Positions 1-9,800 of a DNA stretch of 64,000 nucleotides are shown piece by piece. The stretch's first letter is position 1; each line of letters opens with the position of its first letter. Source of the stretch: Candidatus Mycobacterium methanotrophicum (GTDB taxonomy: Bacteria; Actinomycetota; Actinomycetes; Mycobacteriales; Mycobacteriaceae); assembly GCF_023515995.1 (NCBI RefSeq), contig NZ_CP097320.1:1736001-1800000 (forward strand), in the 5' to 3' direction. The notes below the pieces were generated by a model. It saw nothing but the letters and a program-made list of their open reading frames with translations, was not told the DNA's origin and ran no database searches. The position numbers and the translations under genes were made by a program.

Positions 1-1
1 C

Positions 2-1507
2 AAGTCCGACTTGCGGGGGCGCTTCCGCTGGATGGGTATCTACACCCAACGCGAGCAGGGCTACGACGGCAGCTGGACCGGCGACGAGAACATCGACACC
101 ATCGAGGCCAAGTACTTCATGATGCGGGTGCGCACCGATGGCAAGCCGTTGTCGGCTCACACGATGCGCACGCTGGGGAAGATTTCCCAAGAATTCGGCC
201 GTGATACCGCCGACATCGGTGACCGGGAAAACGTGCAGTTCCACTGGGTCGAAATCGAAAATGTGCCCGAGATCTGGGACCGGCTGGCTTCGGTCGGCTT
301 GAGCACCACCGAGGCCTGCGGCGATTGCCCGCGCAGCTTCCACGGTTCGCCGCTGGCCGGCGAATCGGTCGACGAGGTGCTCGATCCTTCGCCGGCGATC
401 GAGGAGATCCTCCGACGCTTCCTGGGTAATCCCGACTACGCGAACCTGCCGCGCAAGTACAAGACCGCGATATCGGGTCTGCAGGATGTCTCCCACGAGA
501 CCCATGACGTCGCGTTCATCGGCGTCAATCACCCCGAGCGCGGCCCCGGGATGGACCTGTGGGTCGGCGGCGGTTTGTCGACCAACCCGATGCTGGCCCA
601 GCGAGTCGGCGCGTGGGTTCCGCTCGACGAGGTGCCCGATGTATGGGAGGCGGTCACCAAGATCTTCCGCGACTACGGTTACCGGCGGCTGCGCTCCAAG
701 GCCCGGCTGAAGTTCCTGGTCAAGGATTGGGGCATGGAAAAATTCCGTCAGGTTCTCGAGGACGAGTACCTTGGTCGCAAACTCATCGACGGTCCGGCTC
801 CCGAGCGGCTCAAGCACCCGATCGACCACGTCGGGGTGCAGCGTCAGAAGAACGGCCTCAACGCGATCGGTGTTGCGCCGATCGCCGGTCGGGTGTCGGG
901 CACCAAGTTGTGCGCGGTGGCCGACCTGATGGAGGAGGCCGGATCGGACCGGGCTCGGCTCACCGCGTACCAGAAGCTGGTCATCCTGGATGTGCCCGAC
1001 GACAAGGTCGAGGCGATGGTGGCCGGGCTGGATAAGCTGGGGTTGCCGTCGCGGCCGTCGCATTGGCGACGGAACATGATGGCCTGCAGCGGTATCGAGT
1101 TCTGTAAGTTGTCGTTCGCCGAAACCCGGGTACACGCGCAGACGCTGGTGCCCGAGCTGGAGCAGCGGCTTGGCGATATCAACGCCCAGCTTGACGTGCC
1201 GATTACGGTGCACCTCAACGGTTGCCCCAACTCATGCGCCCGTGTTCAGGTAGCCGACATCGGCTTTAAGGGTCAGATGGTCGACGACGGCCACGGCGGC
1301 TCGGTCGAGGGCTTCCAGGTGCATCTGGGCGGCAGCCTCGGTTTTGAGGACAGCGATTTCGGCCGCAAGCTGCGCCAGCACAAGGTCACCGGTGACGAGC
1401 TCGGCGACTACATCGATCGGGTGGTGCGTAAATTTGTCGAACAGCGCCAAGACGGCGAACGCTTCGCGCAGTGGGCGATGCGGGCCGACGAGGCGGAGCT
1501 GCGATGA
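2..1507 (+). CDS. sirA: Ferredoxin-dependent assimilatory sulfite reductase (5' end outside window)
   Basis: Reduces sulfite to sulfide with ferredoxin electrons in cysteine synthesis; cytoplasmic. The reading frame is open from base 2 and residues KSDLRGRFRW at the edge match an internal part of the M. tuberculosis SirA/NirA protein, so the start lies upstream and the TTG at 11 is an internal Leu. Siroheme/4Fe-4S ligand motifs CSGIEFC (about 1087-1107) and NGCPNSC (about 1219-1239) are present. The Tyr of GIYTQ (41-43) and the first Cys of TEACGDC (317-319) correspond to the Tyr-Cys pair that is covalently linked in the M. tuberculosis enzyme. The stop overlaps the start of cysH (ATGA), so the two are translationally coupled. 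Confidence 0.96.
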   Translation, partial: KSDLRGRFRWMGIYTQREQGYDGSWTGDENIDTIEAKYFMMRVRTDGKPLSAHTMRTLGKISQEFGRDTADIGDRENVQFHWVEIENVPEIWDRLASVGLSTTEACGDCPRSFHGSPLAGESVDEVLDPSPAIEEILRRFLGNPDYANLPRKYKTAISGLQDVSHETHDVAFIGVNHPERGPGMDLWVGGGLSTNPMLAQRVGAWVPLDEVPDVWEAVTKIFRDYGYRRLRSKARLKFLVKDWGMEKFRQVLEDEYLGRKLIDGPAPERLKHPIDHVGVQRQKNGLNAIGVAPIAGRVSGTKLCAVADLMEEAGSDRARLTAYQKLVILDVPDDKVEAMVAGLDKLGLPSRPSHWRRNMMACSGIEFCKLSFAETRVHAQTLVPELEQRLGDINAQLDVPITVHLNGCPNSCARVQVADIGFKGQMVDDGHGGSVEGFQVHLGGSLGFEDSDFGRKLRQHKVTGDELGDYIDRVVRKFVEQRQDGERFAQWAMRADEAELR

Positions 1508-2247
1508 CCGTGGAGGGAAGGACATTTACCGAGCAGGAGCTGCGCGATTTGGCCGAGCGCGGCGCCAAGGACCTCGACGGCGCCAGCGCGATCGACGTGT
1601 TGCGCTGGACCGATGAGAACTTCGGTGGCGGCAATGGTTCTCGCGACTGGGCTGCCTGCCGGTACGTGGTCGCGTCCAACATGCAGGACGCCGTGTTAGT
1701 GGATCTGGCCGCCAAGGTCCGCCCGGGCGTGCCAATCCTTTTCTTGGACACCGGCTATCACTTCGCCGAGACCGTCGGCACCCGCGACGCGGCCGAAACC
1801 GTGTACGACATCCACGTGCTCAACGTCGCCCCCGAGCACACGGTGACCGAGCAGGACGAACTTCTCGGCAAGGATCTGTTCTCCCGCGACCCACACGAGT
1901 GCTGCCGGCTGCGCAAGGTGGTTCCGTTGACCAAGGCGCTGAGCGGCTACCACGCCTGGGTGACCGGGCTGCGTCGTGTCGATGCTCCCACCCGCGCCAA
2001 CGCGCCGCTGATCAGTTTCGACGAGGCGTTCAAGCTGGTGAAAATCAACCCGCTGGTCGGCTGGTCGGATCAGGACATGGCCGACTACATCGCCGAAAAC
2101 AATGTGCTGGTCAACCCGTTGGTCGAGGAAGGTTACCCGTCGATCGGCTGCGCCCCGTGCACCACGAAGCCGGCCTTGGGCGCCGACCCGCGCAGCGGAC
2201 GCTGGCAGGGGCAGTCCAAGACCGAATGCGGATTGCATAGCTCATGA
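1504..2247 (+). CDS. cysH: Phosphoadenylyl/adenylyl-sulfate reductase
   Basis: Thioredoxin-dependent reduction of adenylyl sulfate to sulfite, the step before SirA. The 247-residue product has the PAPS-reductase core and the 4Fe-4S signature of APS reductases: a CC pair in ECCRLRK and a CxxC in GCAPCTTKP about 80 residues later. I chose the ATG at 1504 because it overlaps the sirA stop and gives the usual mycobacterial N-terminus (TFTEQELRDLA); an upstream in-frame ATG at 1471 lies inside sirA. The 3' end overlaps the next gene by ATGA, so sirA-cysH-che1 form a tight operon as in M. tuberculosis Rv2391-Rv2393. Confidence 0.96.
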   Translation: MTVEGRTFTEQELRDLAERGAKDLDGASAIDVLRWTDENFGGGNGSRDWAACRYVVASNMQDAVLVDLAAKVRPGVPILFLDTGYHFAETVGTRDAAETVYDIHVLNVAPEHTVTEQDELLGKDLFSRDPHECCRLRKVVPLTKALSGYHAWVTGLRRVDAPTRANAPLISFDEAFKLVKINPLVGWSDQDMADYIAENNVLVNPLVEEGYPSIGCAPCTTKPALGADPRSGRWQGQSKTECGLHSS

Positions 2248-2960
2248 GCACGCTGGTGCTCACCGCGCACGGCAGCAAAGATCCGAGATCGGCTGCCAAT
2301 GTGTGCGCCGTCGCCGGATTAGTCGAGCGAATGCGGCCGGGCCTGGATGTGCGGGTGGCATTCTGCGAGCAAAACGCGCCGAATCTCGTTGACGTGCTTG
2401 CCGGCTTGCCGGATGGCCGCCGTGCGGTGGTGGCGCCCTTGCTGTTGGCCAGCGCCTACCACGCTCGCGTGGACATCCCGAAGCAGATCACGCGTGCCGG
2501 TGCGCATGGCGTGCGGCAGGCCGACGTCTTGGGCGAGGATGACCGATTGGTCTCGGTGGCGCGCGAGCGGCTCGCCGAGGTCGGCGTTTCCGGTCGCGAC
2601 CGCGGCTTGGGTGTGCTGATGGTCGCGATCGGCTCGTCGGATGGCGCTGTGAACGCGCGTACCGCAACGGTGGCGGCAAAGCTGGCTGCAGGCACCCAAT
2701 GGGTCGGTGCCACAATGGCTTTCGCGACTGGCCCGCAGCCCTCGGTGGCACAGGCGGTCGAACGATTGCGGTGCCGCGGCGCCCGTCGGCTCGTCATCGC
2801 ACCGTGGTTCTTGGCGCCGGGACTCTTGCCCGACCGGGTGCAGGCCTACGCGCGGAAGGCCGGGATCGTGATGGCGGCGCCGCTGGGCGCGGACCGGCTG
2901 GTGGCCGAGACCGTACTGGACCGCTACGAGCAGACGGTGGCCGCGCGAACTGCGGCCTGA
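2244..2960 (+). CDS. che1: Sirohydrochlorin ferrochelatase-like protein (CbiX/SirB family)
   Basis: Likely inserts Fe2+ into sirohydrochlorin to make the siroheme needed by SirA. The N-terminus LTAHGSKDPRS is the metal-binding His motif of the CbiX/SirB chelatases, and a second half with ATGPQPSVAQ and VIAPWFLAPG repeats the fold, as expected for a two-lobed small chelatase. 238 residues. It overlaps the cysH stop and is the last gene of the operon, consistent with cofactor supply. The M. tuberculosis counterpart Rv2393 was named che1; the siroheme role is inferred from context and family. Confidence 0.88.
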   Translation: MSTLVLTAHGSKDPRSAANVCAVAGLVERMRPGLDVRVAFCEQNAPNLVDVLAGLPDGRRAVVAPLLLASAYHARVDIPKQITRAGAHGVRQADVLGEDDRLVSVARERLAEVGVSGRDRGLGVLMVAIGSSDGAVNARTATVAAKLAAGTQWVGATMAFATGPQPSVAQAVERLRCRGARRLVIAPWFLAPGLLPDRVQAYARKAGIVMAAPLGADRLVAETVLDRYEQTVAARTAA

Positions 2961-3244
2961 ACTCCGCTCGATTTTTGGCGACGGCTAGCAATGCTGTGCC
3001 GGCCAGCTTATTTGTTCGCGTTAGGTGTGCGGCTGGTGATCTGCCGAGCAGGTGCCCGCACGGCCACCGGCGGGCGGGATTCGGTCCCCGGCCCGGGATA
3101 AGCTCGAAGTTGGCGGCGGACGCGTCGGGCTGGAGGACAGGACGGCGGCGCGCAAAGCCGCCGCGGAAGACGGCGTTCGGCAAGATTCCGATTGACGAAA
3201 CACGCTGCGCTGCGCGGTACGACACCGGGAAGAAATGCGGAACT
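2961..3244. other. Non-coding gap between che1 and the STAS gene
   Basis: 284 bases of GC-rich sequence. Open frames run through on both strands but none resembles a known protein. I see no clear hairpin with a T-tract. It may hold the end of the sulfate-reduction transcript and the promoter of the downstream STAS gene. Confidence 0.4.
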
Positions 3245-3676
3245 ATGCTTGAAAGTAGCTGTTCGGAGGTCGCGTCGGGAACCGCCCCGAGTGCGCCGCT
3301 TGTAGGTGCGCACACGACGCTGCGCGCCGCGTGCGAACGAAACGGGCCGGCCGTCGTCGTCCGGACGTGCGGCGACGTAGATGCCAGCAACGAAGATGCC
3401 TGGCGTGCAGTGCTGAGTAAGACGGCCGCGACCGTCAGTGCGCCGGGTCCGCTCGTATTCGACATTCGCCACATGCATTTCGTGGGATGCGGTGCGATCC
3501 TCGTGTTGGCCCAGGAGGCGCGACGGTGTCGACGCCGTGGCGTTCCCTTGCATCTGGTGAATGATCAGCCGGTCGTGGTTCGGGTTTTAACCGCCGGGGG
3601 ACTGCGTCCGTTGCTGTCGATTCATCCGACGGTTGAAACGGCATTGGCGGGGGCGATTCCCCCCGCGGCAACCTAA
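3245..3676 (+). CDS. STAS-domain protein (anti-anti-sigma-factor-like)
   Basis: 143 residues. The core from about residue 35 (VVVRTCGDVDASNEDAWRAV, then PLVFDIRHMHFVGCGAILVL) matches the STAS fold of SpoIIAA/RsbV anti-anti-sigma factors. The segment FDIRHMHFVGCGAI sits where these proteins carry D-x-S/T at the phosphorylation site; here the position reads VGCGA, with Cys in place of the usual Ser or Thr, so phospho-switching may be absent. The frame is open further upstream, but the ATG at 3245 gives the expected length. No partner kinase or sigma gene is adjacent. Confidence 0.75.
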   Translation: MLESSCSEVASGTAPSAPLVGAHTTLRAACERNGPAVVVRTCGDVDASNEDAWRAVLSKTAATVSAPGPLVFDIRHMHFVGCGAILVLAQEARRCRRRGVPLHLVNDQPVVVRVLTAGGLRPLLSIHPTVETALAGAIPPAAT

Positions 3677-3790
3677 AGAGGTGGCAGCCCGAAAGTAGGC
3701 GTAAACGGTTTTGCGGCTGATGCCGAATTCCTTTGCCAACGCGGTTTTTTCTTCGCCACGGGCGGCGCAGTCGATGAGTGCGCGGATCCG
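3674..3790 (-). pseudogene. Relic of a site-specific recombinase C-terminal helix-turn-helix
   Basis: Read on the minus strand, about 35 codons translate as RIRALIDCAARGEEKTALAK followed by EFGISRKTVYAYFRAAT, a clear HTH of the kind at the C-terminus of serine recombinases and invertases. A stop lies immediately before it and no catalytic domain is present. It abuts the transaldolase relic on the other side, so it probably marks a rearrangement breakpoint. The recombinase assignment is by motif only. Confidence 0.6.
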
Positions 3791-3798
3791 ATACTATT

Positions 3799-3993
3799 GA
3801 CACCATGCCCGAGAAGACCCTTGGTGTCGTCGCCACCGCTGCCCAGCAGATGTTCGACGATCTGCAATCGGTCGGCGTCGACTTGACCGAGGTGTTCTTC
3901 GTCTCGGAAAACGAACGCGTCGAAAAGCTCCAACAGTCCTGGACCCAACTGCTGGCCGAAACTCGAACGCAGCTTTCCCCCGCCGCCGAATGA
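3799..3993 (+). pseudogene. C-terminal relic of transaldolase (tal)
   Basis: The frame reads IDTMPEKTLGVVA, then AQQMFDDLQSVGVDLTEVFF, and ends SWTQLLAETRTQLSPAAE. This matches the extreme C-terminus of mycobacterial transaldolase (VNTMPEKT..., then ..VFDQL..GIDLTDVF.., then SWNELLQETR) with about 18 residues missing in the middle. It ends by ATGA overlap with zwf, the arrangement of the canonical tkt-tal-zwf-opcA operon, so zwf-opcA here are the surviving part of a pentose phosphate operon. An ATG at 3805 could still make a 62-residue peptide, but I see no good ribosome binding site. Confidence 0.8.
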
Positions 3994-5543
3994 GCCCGGC
4001 TGGCACCCAGCATAGCGCCGGGCAGCGGCGCAACCCGCTGCGGGACAAACGCGACAAGCGGCTGCCGCGGATCGCGGGGCCGTGCGCGATGGTCCTTTTC
4101 GGTGTGACCGGTGACTTGGCCCGTAAAAAAGTGCTGCCGGCCGTCTACGACCTGGCCAACTACGGGCTGTTGCCGCATACGTTCGCGCTGGTCGGTTTCG
4201 GCCGCCGGGACTGGACCCACGACGATTTCCGCCGGATGGCCCGCGGCGCGGTCGAAGAAAACGCCCGCACAGCGTTTCGGCCGCCGATCTGGGACCGGCT
4301 CGCCGACGGGTTGCGCTTCACGCAAGGCACTTTCGACGACGACAAGGCATTCGCGCAACTCGCGCACACCCTGGCCGGCCTCGACGCCGAGCGCGGTACC
4401 GACGGCAACCACGCTTTCTACCTGGCGATCCCGCCCAAAGATTTCCCGGCGGTGTGCGGGCAGCTGGACAAAGCCGGGCTGGCGCGCTCGCAGAGCGGCC
4501 GATGGAGCCGTGTGGTCGTCGAAAAACCGTTCGGCCACAACCTGGCGACTGCGCGTGAACTCGACGCGGTGCTGAACAGCGTCTTTCCGGAGGAGTCGGT
4601 GTTCCGCATCGACCACTACCTGGGCAAGGAGACGGTGCAAAACATCTTGGCGCTGCGGTTCGCCAATCAACTGTTCGACCCGATCTGGAACGCGCACTAC
4701 GTCGACCACGTGCAGATCACCATGGCCGAAGACATCGGCTTGGGCGGGCGCGCCGGCTACTACGACGGAATCGGCGCCGTCCGCGACGTGATCCAAAACC
4801 ACCTGCTGCAGCTGCTGGCGCTGACCGCGATGGAAGAGCCGGTGAGCTTTCGGCCCTCGGAATTGCAATCCGAGAAAATCAAGGTGCTCTCGGCGACGCG
4901 GCTGGCGCAGCCGCTGGACGAGACCACCTGCCGGGGGCAGTACACGGCGGGCTGGCAGGGCGCACAGCACGTGATCGGGTTGCTCGACGAAGAGGGGTTC
5001 GCCAAGGACTCCACCACTGAAACGTTCGCCGCCATCACGCTGGAGGTCGACAGTCGCCGCTGGGCCGGTGTGCCGTTTTACCTGCGCACCGGAAAGCGGC
5101 TGGGCCGCAGGGTAACCGAGATCGCGCTTGTCTTCAAACGACCCCCGCACCTGCCGTTCGACGACACCATGACCGACGAGCTCGGCGCGAACGCCCTGGT
5201 GATCCGAGTCCAGCCCGACGAAGGGATCACGCTGCGGTTCGGGTCCAAGGTGCCCGGCAGCGCCATGGAGGTTCGCGACGTCATCATGAACTTCTCCTAC
5301 GGCGCGGCGTTCACCGAGGAGTCACCCGAAGCCTACGAGCGGCTGATCCTCGACGTGCTGTTCGGTGAGCCGTCGTTGTTCCCGGTCAACGAAGAAGTCG
5401 AATTATCCTGGGAGATCATCGAACCCGTTCTCGATAACTGGGCCGCATGCGGAAAGCCGGAGCCTTACGAGGCGGGTACGTGGGGCCCGCTGTCGGCGTT
5501 CGCCATGCTGCGCCGGGCCGGCCGGGAATGGCGGCGGCCGTGA
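3990..5543 (+). CDS. zwf: Glucose-6-phosphate 1-dehydrogenase (intact copy)
   Basis: Oxidises glucose 6-phosphate to 6-phosphogluconolactone with NAD(P)+. 517 residues, full length for the family. It has the Rossmann motif FGVTGDLARKK (about residue 32), the substrate/catalytic motif RIDHYLGKE, EKPFGH and the conserved tail TWGPLSAFAM...GREWRRP. It resembles M. tuberculosis Zwf2, including the N-terminal NPLRDKRDKRLPRIAGP. The start overlaps the tal relic and opcA follows after 49 bases. It is one of two zwf-opcA pairs in this window; the other zwf (26347-27884) is broken, so this copy could supply G6PDH activity for the formaldehyde pathway as well. Confidence 0.96.
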   Translation: MSPAGTQHSAGQRRNPLRDKRDKRLPRIAGPCAMVLFGVTGDLARKKVLPAVYDLANYGLLPHTFALVGFGRRDWTHDDFRRMARGAVEENARTAFRPPIWDRLADGLRFTQGTFDDDKAFAQLAHTLAGLDAERGTDGNHAFYLAIPPKDFPAVCGQLDKAGLARSQSGRWSRVVVEKPFGHNLATARELDAVLNSVFPEESVFRIDHYLGKETVQNILALRFANQLFDPIWNAHYVDHVQITMAEDIGLGGRAGYYDGIGAVRDVIQNHLLQLLALTAMEEPVSFRPSELQSEKIKVLSATRLAQPLDETTCRGQYTAGWQGAQHVIGLLDEEGFAKDSTTETFAAITLEVDSRRWAGVPFYLRTGKRLGRRVTEIALVFKRPPHLPFDDTMTDELGANALVIRVQPDEGITLRFGSKVPGSAMEVRDVIMNFSYGAAFTEESPEAYERLILDVLFGEPSLFPVNEEVELSWEIIEPVLDNWAACGKPEPYEAGTWGPLSAFAMLRRAGREWRRP

Positions 5544-5592
5544 CCGGCGACGCGGGGGCGCCGCCCGCGTGCAGGAGGGAGAAGCGACGCCG

Positions 5593-6504
5593 ATGATCAT
5601 CGACCTGCCGGACACCCGCACCGCCGCGATCAGCGACAAGCTCAAAGAGTTACGGGAGAAGGTCGGCGTGGCCAGGATGGGCCGCATCCTCACGCTGGTC
5701 ATCGCGCCGGAACGCGACGCGATGCTCGAGGAGTCCATCCAGGCCGCGACTGCCGCCAGCCATGAGCATCCCAGCAGGATCATCGCGGTGCGGATTGGCG
5801 ACCGCAGCGCAGCTGACCCGCGGCTCGACGCTCAATTGCGCACCGGCGGCGACACCGCTGCGGCCGAGGTGGTGGTGCTGGCGCTGTCCGGGCCGGTCAC
5901 CGAGCACGCCGGCAGCGTCGTGCTGCGCTTCTTGTTGCCGGACTTGCCGGTGGCGGTGTGGTGGCCGGAGAATGCACCGGCAGCGCCTGCTCGCGACCCG
6001 TTGGGCAAGCTCGCGAGCCGGCGTATCACCGACGCGACCAACGGCGCCGACCCGTTGTCGGCGATCACGAGCCGGCTGCCCGGGTACATGCCCGGCGACA
6101 CCGATCTGGCGTGGAGCCGGATCACCTACTGGCGCGCGCTGCTGGCCTCGGCGATGGACCAGCCGCCGCACGAGCCGATCATTTCGGCGCTGGTGTCCGG
6201 GCTGCGGACCGAGCCGGCCCTGGACGTGTTGGCGGGCTGGCTGGCCAGCCGAACCGACGGGCCGGTGCGGCGAGCGGTGGGCGACCTGAAGGTCGAGCTG
6301 GTGCGCCCCACCGAAACGATGACGCTGAGCCGGCCACAGCACAGCGTGACGGTGACATTGAGCCGGACCGGAAAGCCCGACGCCCAGCTCCCGTTGGCGC
6401 GCAGGGACACCCCCGAATGCCTCGCCGAGGAATTACGGCACTGGACTCCCGATCCGATCTATGGCGAGGCGCTGGAAGGCATCGACCGGGTGCAGTACGT
6501 GTGA
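5593..6504 (+). CDS. opcA: OpcA, G6PDH assembly/activator protein
   Basis: Partner that activates glucose-6-phosphate dehydrogenase in actinobacteria and cyanobacteria. 303 residues, the length of M. tuberculosis OpcA. It begins MIIDLPDTRTAAIS and contains the conserved AVWWPENAPAAPA, ITDATNGADPL and DTDLAWSRITYWRALLA segments. A weak purine-rich ribosome site (AGGAGGG, about 5573-5579) precedes the ATG. It follows zwf closely; the usual next gene, pgl (devB), is absent, so the operon is cut at both ends (see the tal relic). Confidence 0.93.
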   Translation: MIIDLPDTRTAAISDKLKELREKVGVARMGRILTLVIAPERDAMLEESIQAATAASHEHPSRIIAVRIGDRSAADPRLDAQLRTGGDTAAAEVVVLALSGPVTEHAGSVVLRFLLPDLPVAVWWPENAPAAPARDPLGKLASRRITDATNGADPLSAITSRLPGYMPGDTDLAWSRITYWRALLASAMDQPPHEPIISALVSGLRTEPALDVLAGWLASRTDGPVRRAVGDLKVELVRPTETMTLSRPQHSVTVTLSRTGKPDAQLPLARRDTPECLAEELRHWTPDPIYGEALEGIDRVQYV

Positions 6505-6801
6505 GCGTCGTCGTGGAGACGTTTCCCGACAGCTACGCGCTAGCCGCCACCCGATACCGGCACCCGCCCAGCTGCCCGAACAGTGAGAGCGGGGCGGGCC
6601 AACTGGTCATACAGTCGCGCCCGCTGCTGTTCCAGATCCTCCAGCGACTCGTCGCCCACCCGCGCCTCCTGTCTGATTGTGTGATACGCAACCAGACTGC
6701 ACTTCCGGCCAGCCTCAACTCCCGCTACCTACATTCGCGTCGCACACCCCGCATCGTCGCCGGCCGGCGGACTTGTCGGACCCGTGTGGTGTCATGCGGC
6801 T
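6505..6801. other. Non-coding gap between opcA and adnA
   Basis: 297 bases that join a pentose phosphate fragment to the adnAB locus. On the minus strand around 6560-6630 there is a short stretch reading LEDLEQQRARLYDQLA, reminiscent of the start of transposon-linked DUF6788 proteins, but it is too short to call. The promoter for adnAB is presumably here. Confidence 0.35.
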
Positions 6802-9800
6802 ATGTCTTACCGCTGGGATCCCGAGGCGCGCGCTGTGCTCGATCCCGGGCTGCGCGGCGTTGTGCGAGTGCTGGGCGGACCGGGGACCGGCAAGAGCTGC
6901 CTGTTGATCCACGCCGCGGCGGCGCGCATCGCCGCGGGCGCCGATCCGGAATCGGTGCTGCTGCTCACGGGTTCGGGCCGAATCGGGGTGAGTGCTCGCA
7001 GTACGTTGACGGCGACGTTGCTGCGCTCGCAGCAGGCCGGTCCGTGCCGCGCGGTGATCCGCGAACCGCTGGTGCGCAGCGTGCACAGCTACGCGTTCGC
7101 CGTGCTGCGGCTGGCAGCACAGCGCGCCGGCGCTCCGCCGCCTCGGCTGGTCACATCGGCGGAACAAGACGAGATCATCGCCGAGTTGCTCGCCGGCGAC
7201 ATGGCGGACGGCGCCGATGCGACCACGGCGTGGCCGGCGCAGCTGCGGGCCGCGCTGGGCACCGCGGGGTTCGCCGCCGAACTGCGCGAGCTGCTGACCC
7301 GCTGCGCCGAACGCGGTGTCGACCCGCAGCAGCTGCAGCGGCTGGGCCGGCTGTGCGGTCGCACGGAATGGGTGGCCGCGGGCCAGTTCGCGCACAACTA
7401 CGAGCAAGTGATGCTGCTACGCGCCGCCGTCGGGACGGCTGCGCCGCGGGCGACCACGCTGGCCGTCGGAGCTGCCGAATTGGTCGGAGCGGCGCTCGAG
7501 GCGTTCGCGGTCGATCCCGAGTTGCTGGCCGCCGAACGCGCCCGGATCGGTGTTCTGCTGGTTGACGACGCGCAGCAACTCGACCCGCAAGCAGCACTGT
7601 TGGTGCGGATGCTGGCTGCCGGCGCGGAGTTGACGCTGCTCGCCGGTGACCCTTCCCAGGCGGTATTCGGCTTCCGCGGCGCCGAGCCGGCAGCTTTGCT
7701 GGGCGACGACGCGCCGTCGGTGGCGCTGACGACATCACACCGCTGCGCCCCAGCGGTCGCCCGGGCTATCTCAGGCATCGCCGGTCGCCTTTCAGGCGGT
7801 TGTGAAATCGAAGGAGCTGAAGGCGATTCCGGATCGGTGGCGGTGAGGCTGGCGGCGTCCGGGGGCGCGGAGGCGGCGCTGATCGCCGATTCTTTACGTC
7901 GCGCGCACCTGGTTGAGGGAGTGCCGTGGTCGCAGATGGCGGTCATCGTCAGGTCGGTTCCGCGCGCCGCCGCGGGGTTGTCGCTCGCGTTGATGCGCGC
8001 CGGAGTGCCGGTCGCCGCGCCGACGGTCTCGGGATCGCTGGCCGAGCAGCCCGCGCCGCAGGCGCTGCTGACGGTGCTGACCGCCGCCGCCGACGGGCTG
8101 GACGGTGAGCGTGCGCTGACACTGCTTACCGGGCCGATCGGACGGGTCGACCCGGTTTCACTGGGTCAGCTGCGACGGGCGCTGCGTCGCACCGAAGTGA
8201 GCGGGCCGCCAAGCGAATTCGCCGACCTGTTGGTGAATGCCCTTGGCGACGGGGGATTGTCCCGGCTGACCCCGACGCAGGCCCGGCCGCTGCGGCGGGT
8301 ACGCGCGGTGCTGGACGCCGCCGCGCGCTCTCATGCGCGCGGCCAAGACCCGCGCTATACCCTCTGGGCGGCCTGGCACCGCTCAGGTTTGCAACGACGC
8401 TGGCTGGCCGCGTGTGAGCGGGGCGGACCGGTTGGCGCTCAGGCCGGCCGAGACCTCGACGCAGTGACGGCTCTGTTCGACGCCACTGACCGATACCTGT
8501 CCCGTACTGCCGGCGCGTCGCTGCCCGGGTTGATCGACCACCTGGCCGCGTTGCCGATGCCCGCGGCCGGTGGCGGACCTACGGCCGCGGCTGAGCAGGT
8601 CAGGGTGCTCAGTGCGCACGCGGCGCTCGGCCACGAGTGGGACCTGGTGGTCATCGCCGGCCTGCAGGAAGGCTTGTGGCCCAACACGATTCCACGCGGC
8701 GGCGTGCTCGGCACCCAACGGCTGCTCGACGTCCTGGACGGGATCACCGAGAACGCGTCGATGCGCGCACCGCTGCTCGCCGAGGAGCGGCGACTATTGG
8801 TGGCCGCGATGGGCCGGGCGCGGAATCGGTTGCTGGTCACGGCCGTGGGCGGGGAGGCAAGCGACGGCGGTGAGGCGGCCTTGCCGTCGCCGTTCTTCTC
8901 CGAGATCGCGCAATGGGACACCGGCGGCGCCGATGTTGCTTTAGTCGATGGCAGCGACCGGCTGCAACCGGTCACGGCGCCGCGGGTGCTCTCGACGGTG
9001 GCGGTGGTGGGCCGGCTGCGCGGAGTGGTGTGCGCACCGCAGGACGCGGTGAGCGACGCGCTACGCTCCTGTGCGGCAACGCAATTGGCCCGCCTTGCCG
9101 CGGCAGGCGTGCCAGGTGCAGACCCGGCCGGATGGTACGGCATGACGCCGCTCAGCAGCACCGAACCGTTGCGGAGCGGAGACGATCACGTGATCACGCT
9201 GACTCCGTCGAGCCTGCAGATGCTGACCGACTGCCCGCTGCGCTGGCTGGTCGAACGCCACGGCGGAACCGACGCCCGCGACCTGCGCTCAACGATCGGT
9301 TCGATGCTGCATGCGCTGATCGCCGAATCGGCAGGCAGCGAGTCGCAGCTGCTGGCCGCCTTGGAACGGGCCTGGCAGCATCTGCCCTTCGAATCCCGTT
9401 GGTATTCAGCCAACGAATTGACCCGGCATCGCGCGATGATCCAGACGTTCTTAGCGTGGCGGGCGCGGACGCGTAGCGAGCTGACCGAGGTCGGGGTAGA
9501 AGTCGACGTCGACGGCGTGCTCGACGGCCGCGGCGGTGCCAGTGTGCGGCTGCGCGGCCGGGTTGATCGGATCGAACGCGACGCGGCCGGCCGGCTGGTG
9601 ATCGTCGACGTCAAGACCGGCAAGACGCCCGTCAGCAAGGATGATGCGCAACGACATGCGCAGCTCGCCGCTTACCAGCTGGCGGTGGCCGAGGGTCTGG
9701 TAGCGCACGGCGAGGAGCCGGGCGGCGCGCGATTGGTCTATCTGGGCCGCACCGGACCGGGCGGCGCGACTGAACGCGACCAGGACCCGTTGACGCCCGA

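Noticed and set aside
3435..5150. 571-codon open frame on the minus strand across zwf
   Set aside because: Antisense to a clearly conserved zwf; the translation is rich in Arg, His and Pro without any motif. It is a GC-driven shadow frame.
6533..6670. Possible DUF6788 N-terminal fragment (LEDLEQQRARLYDQLA, minus strand)
   Set aside because: Only about 16 residues look similar and the following Cys-rich core is missing; mentioned in the gap entry but not called.
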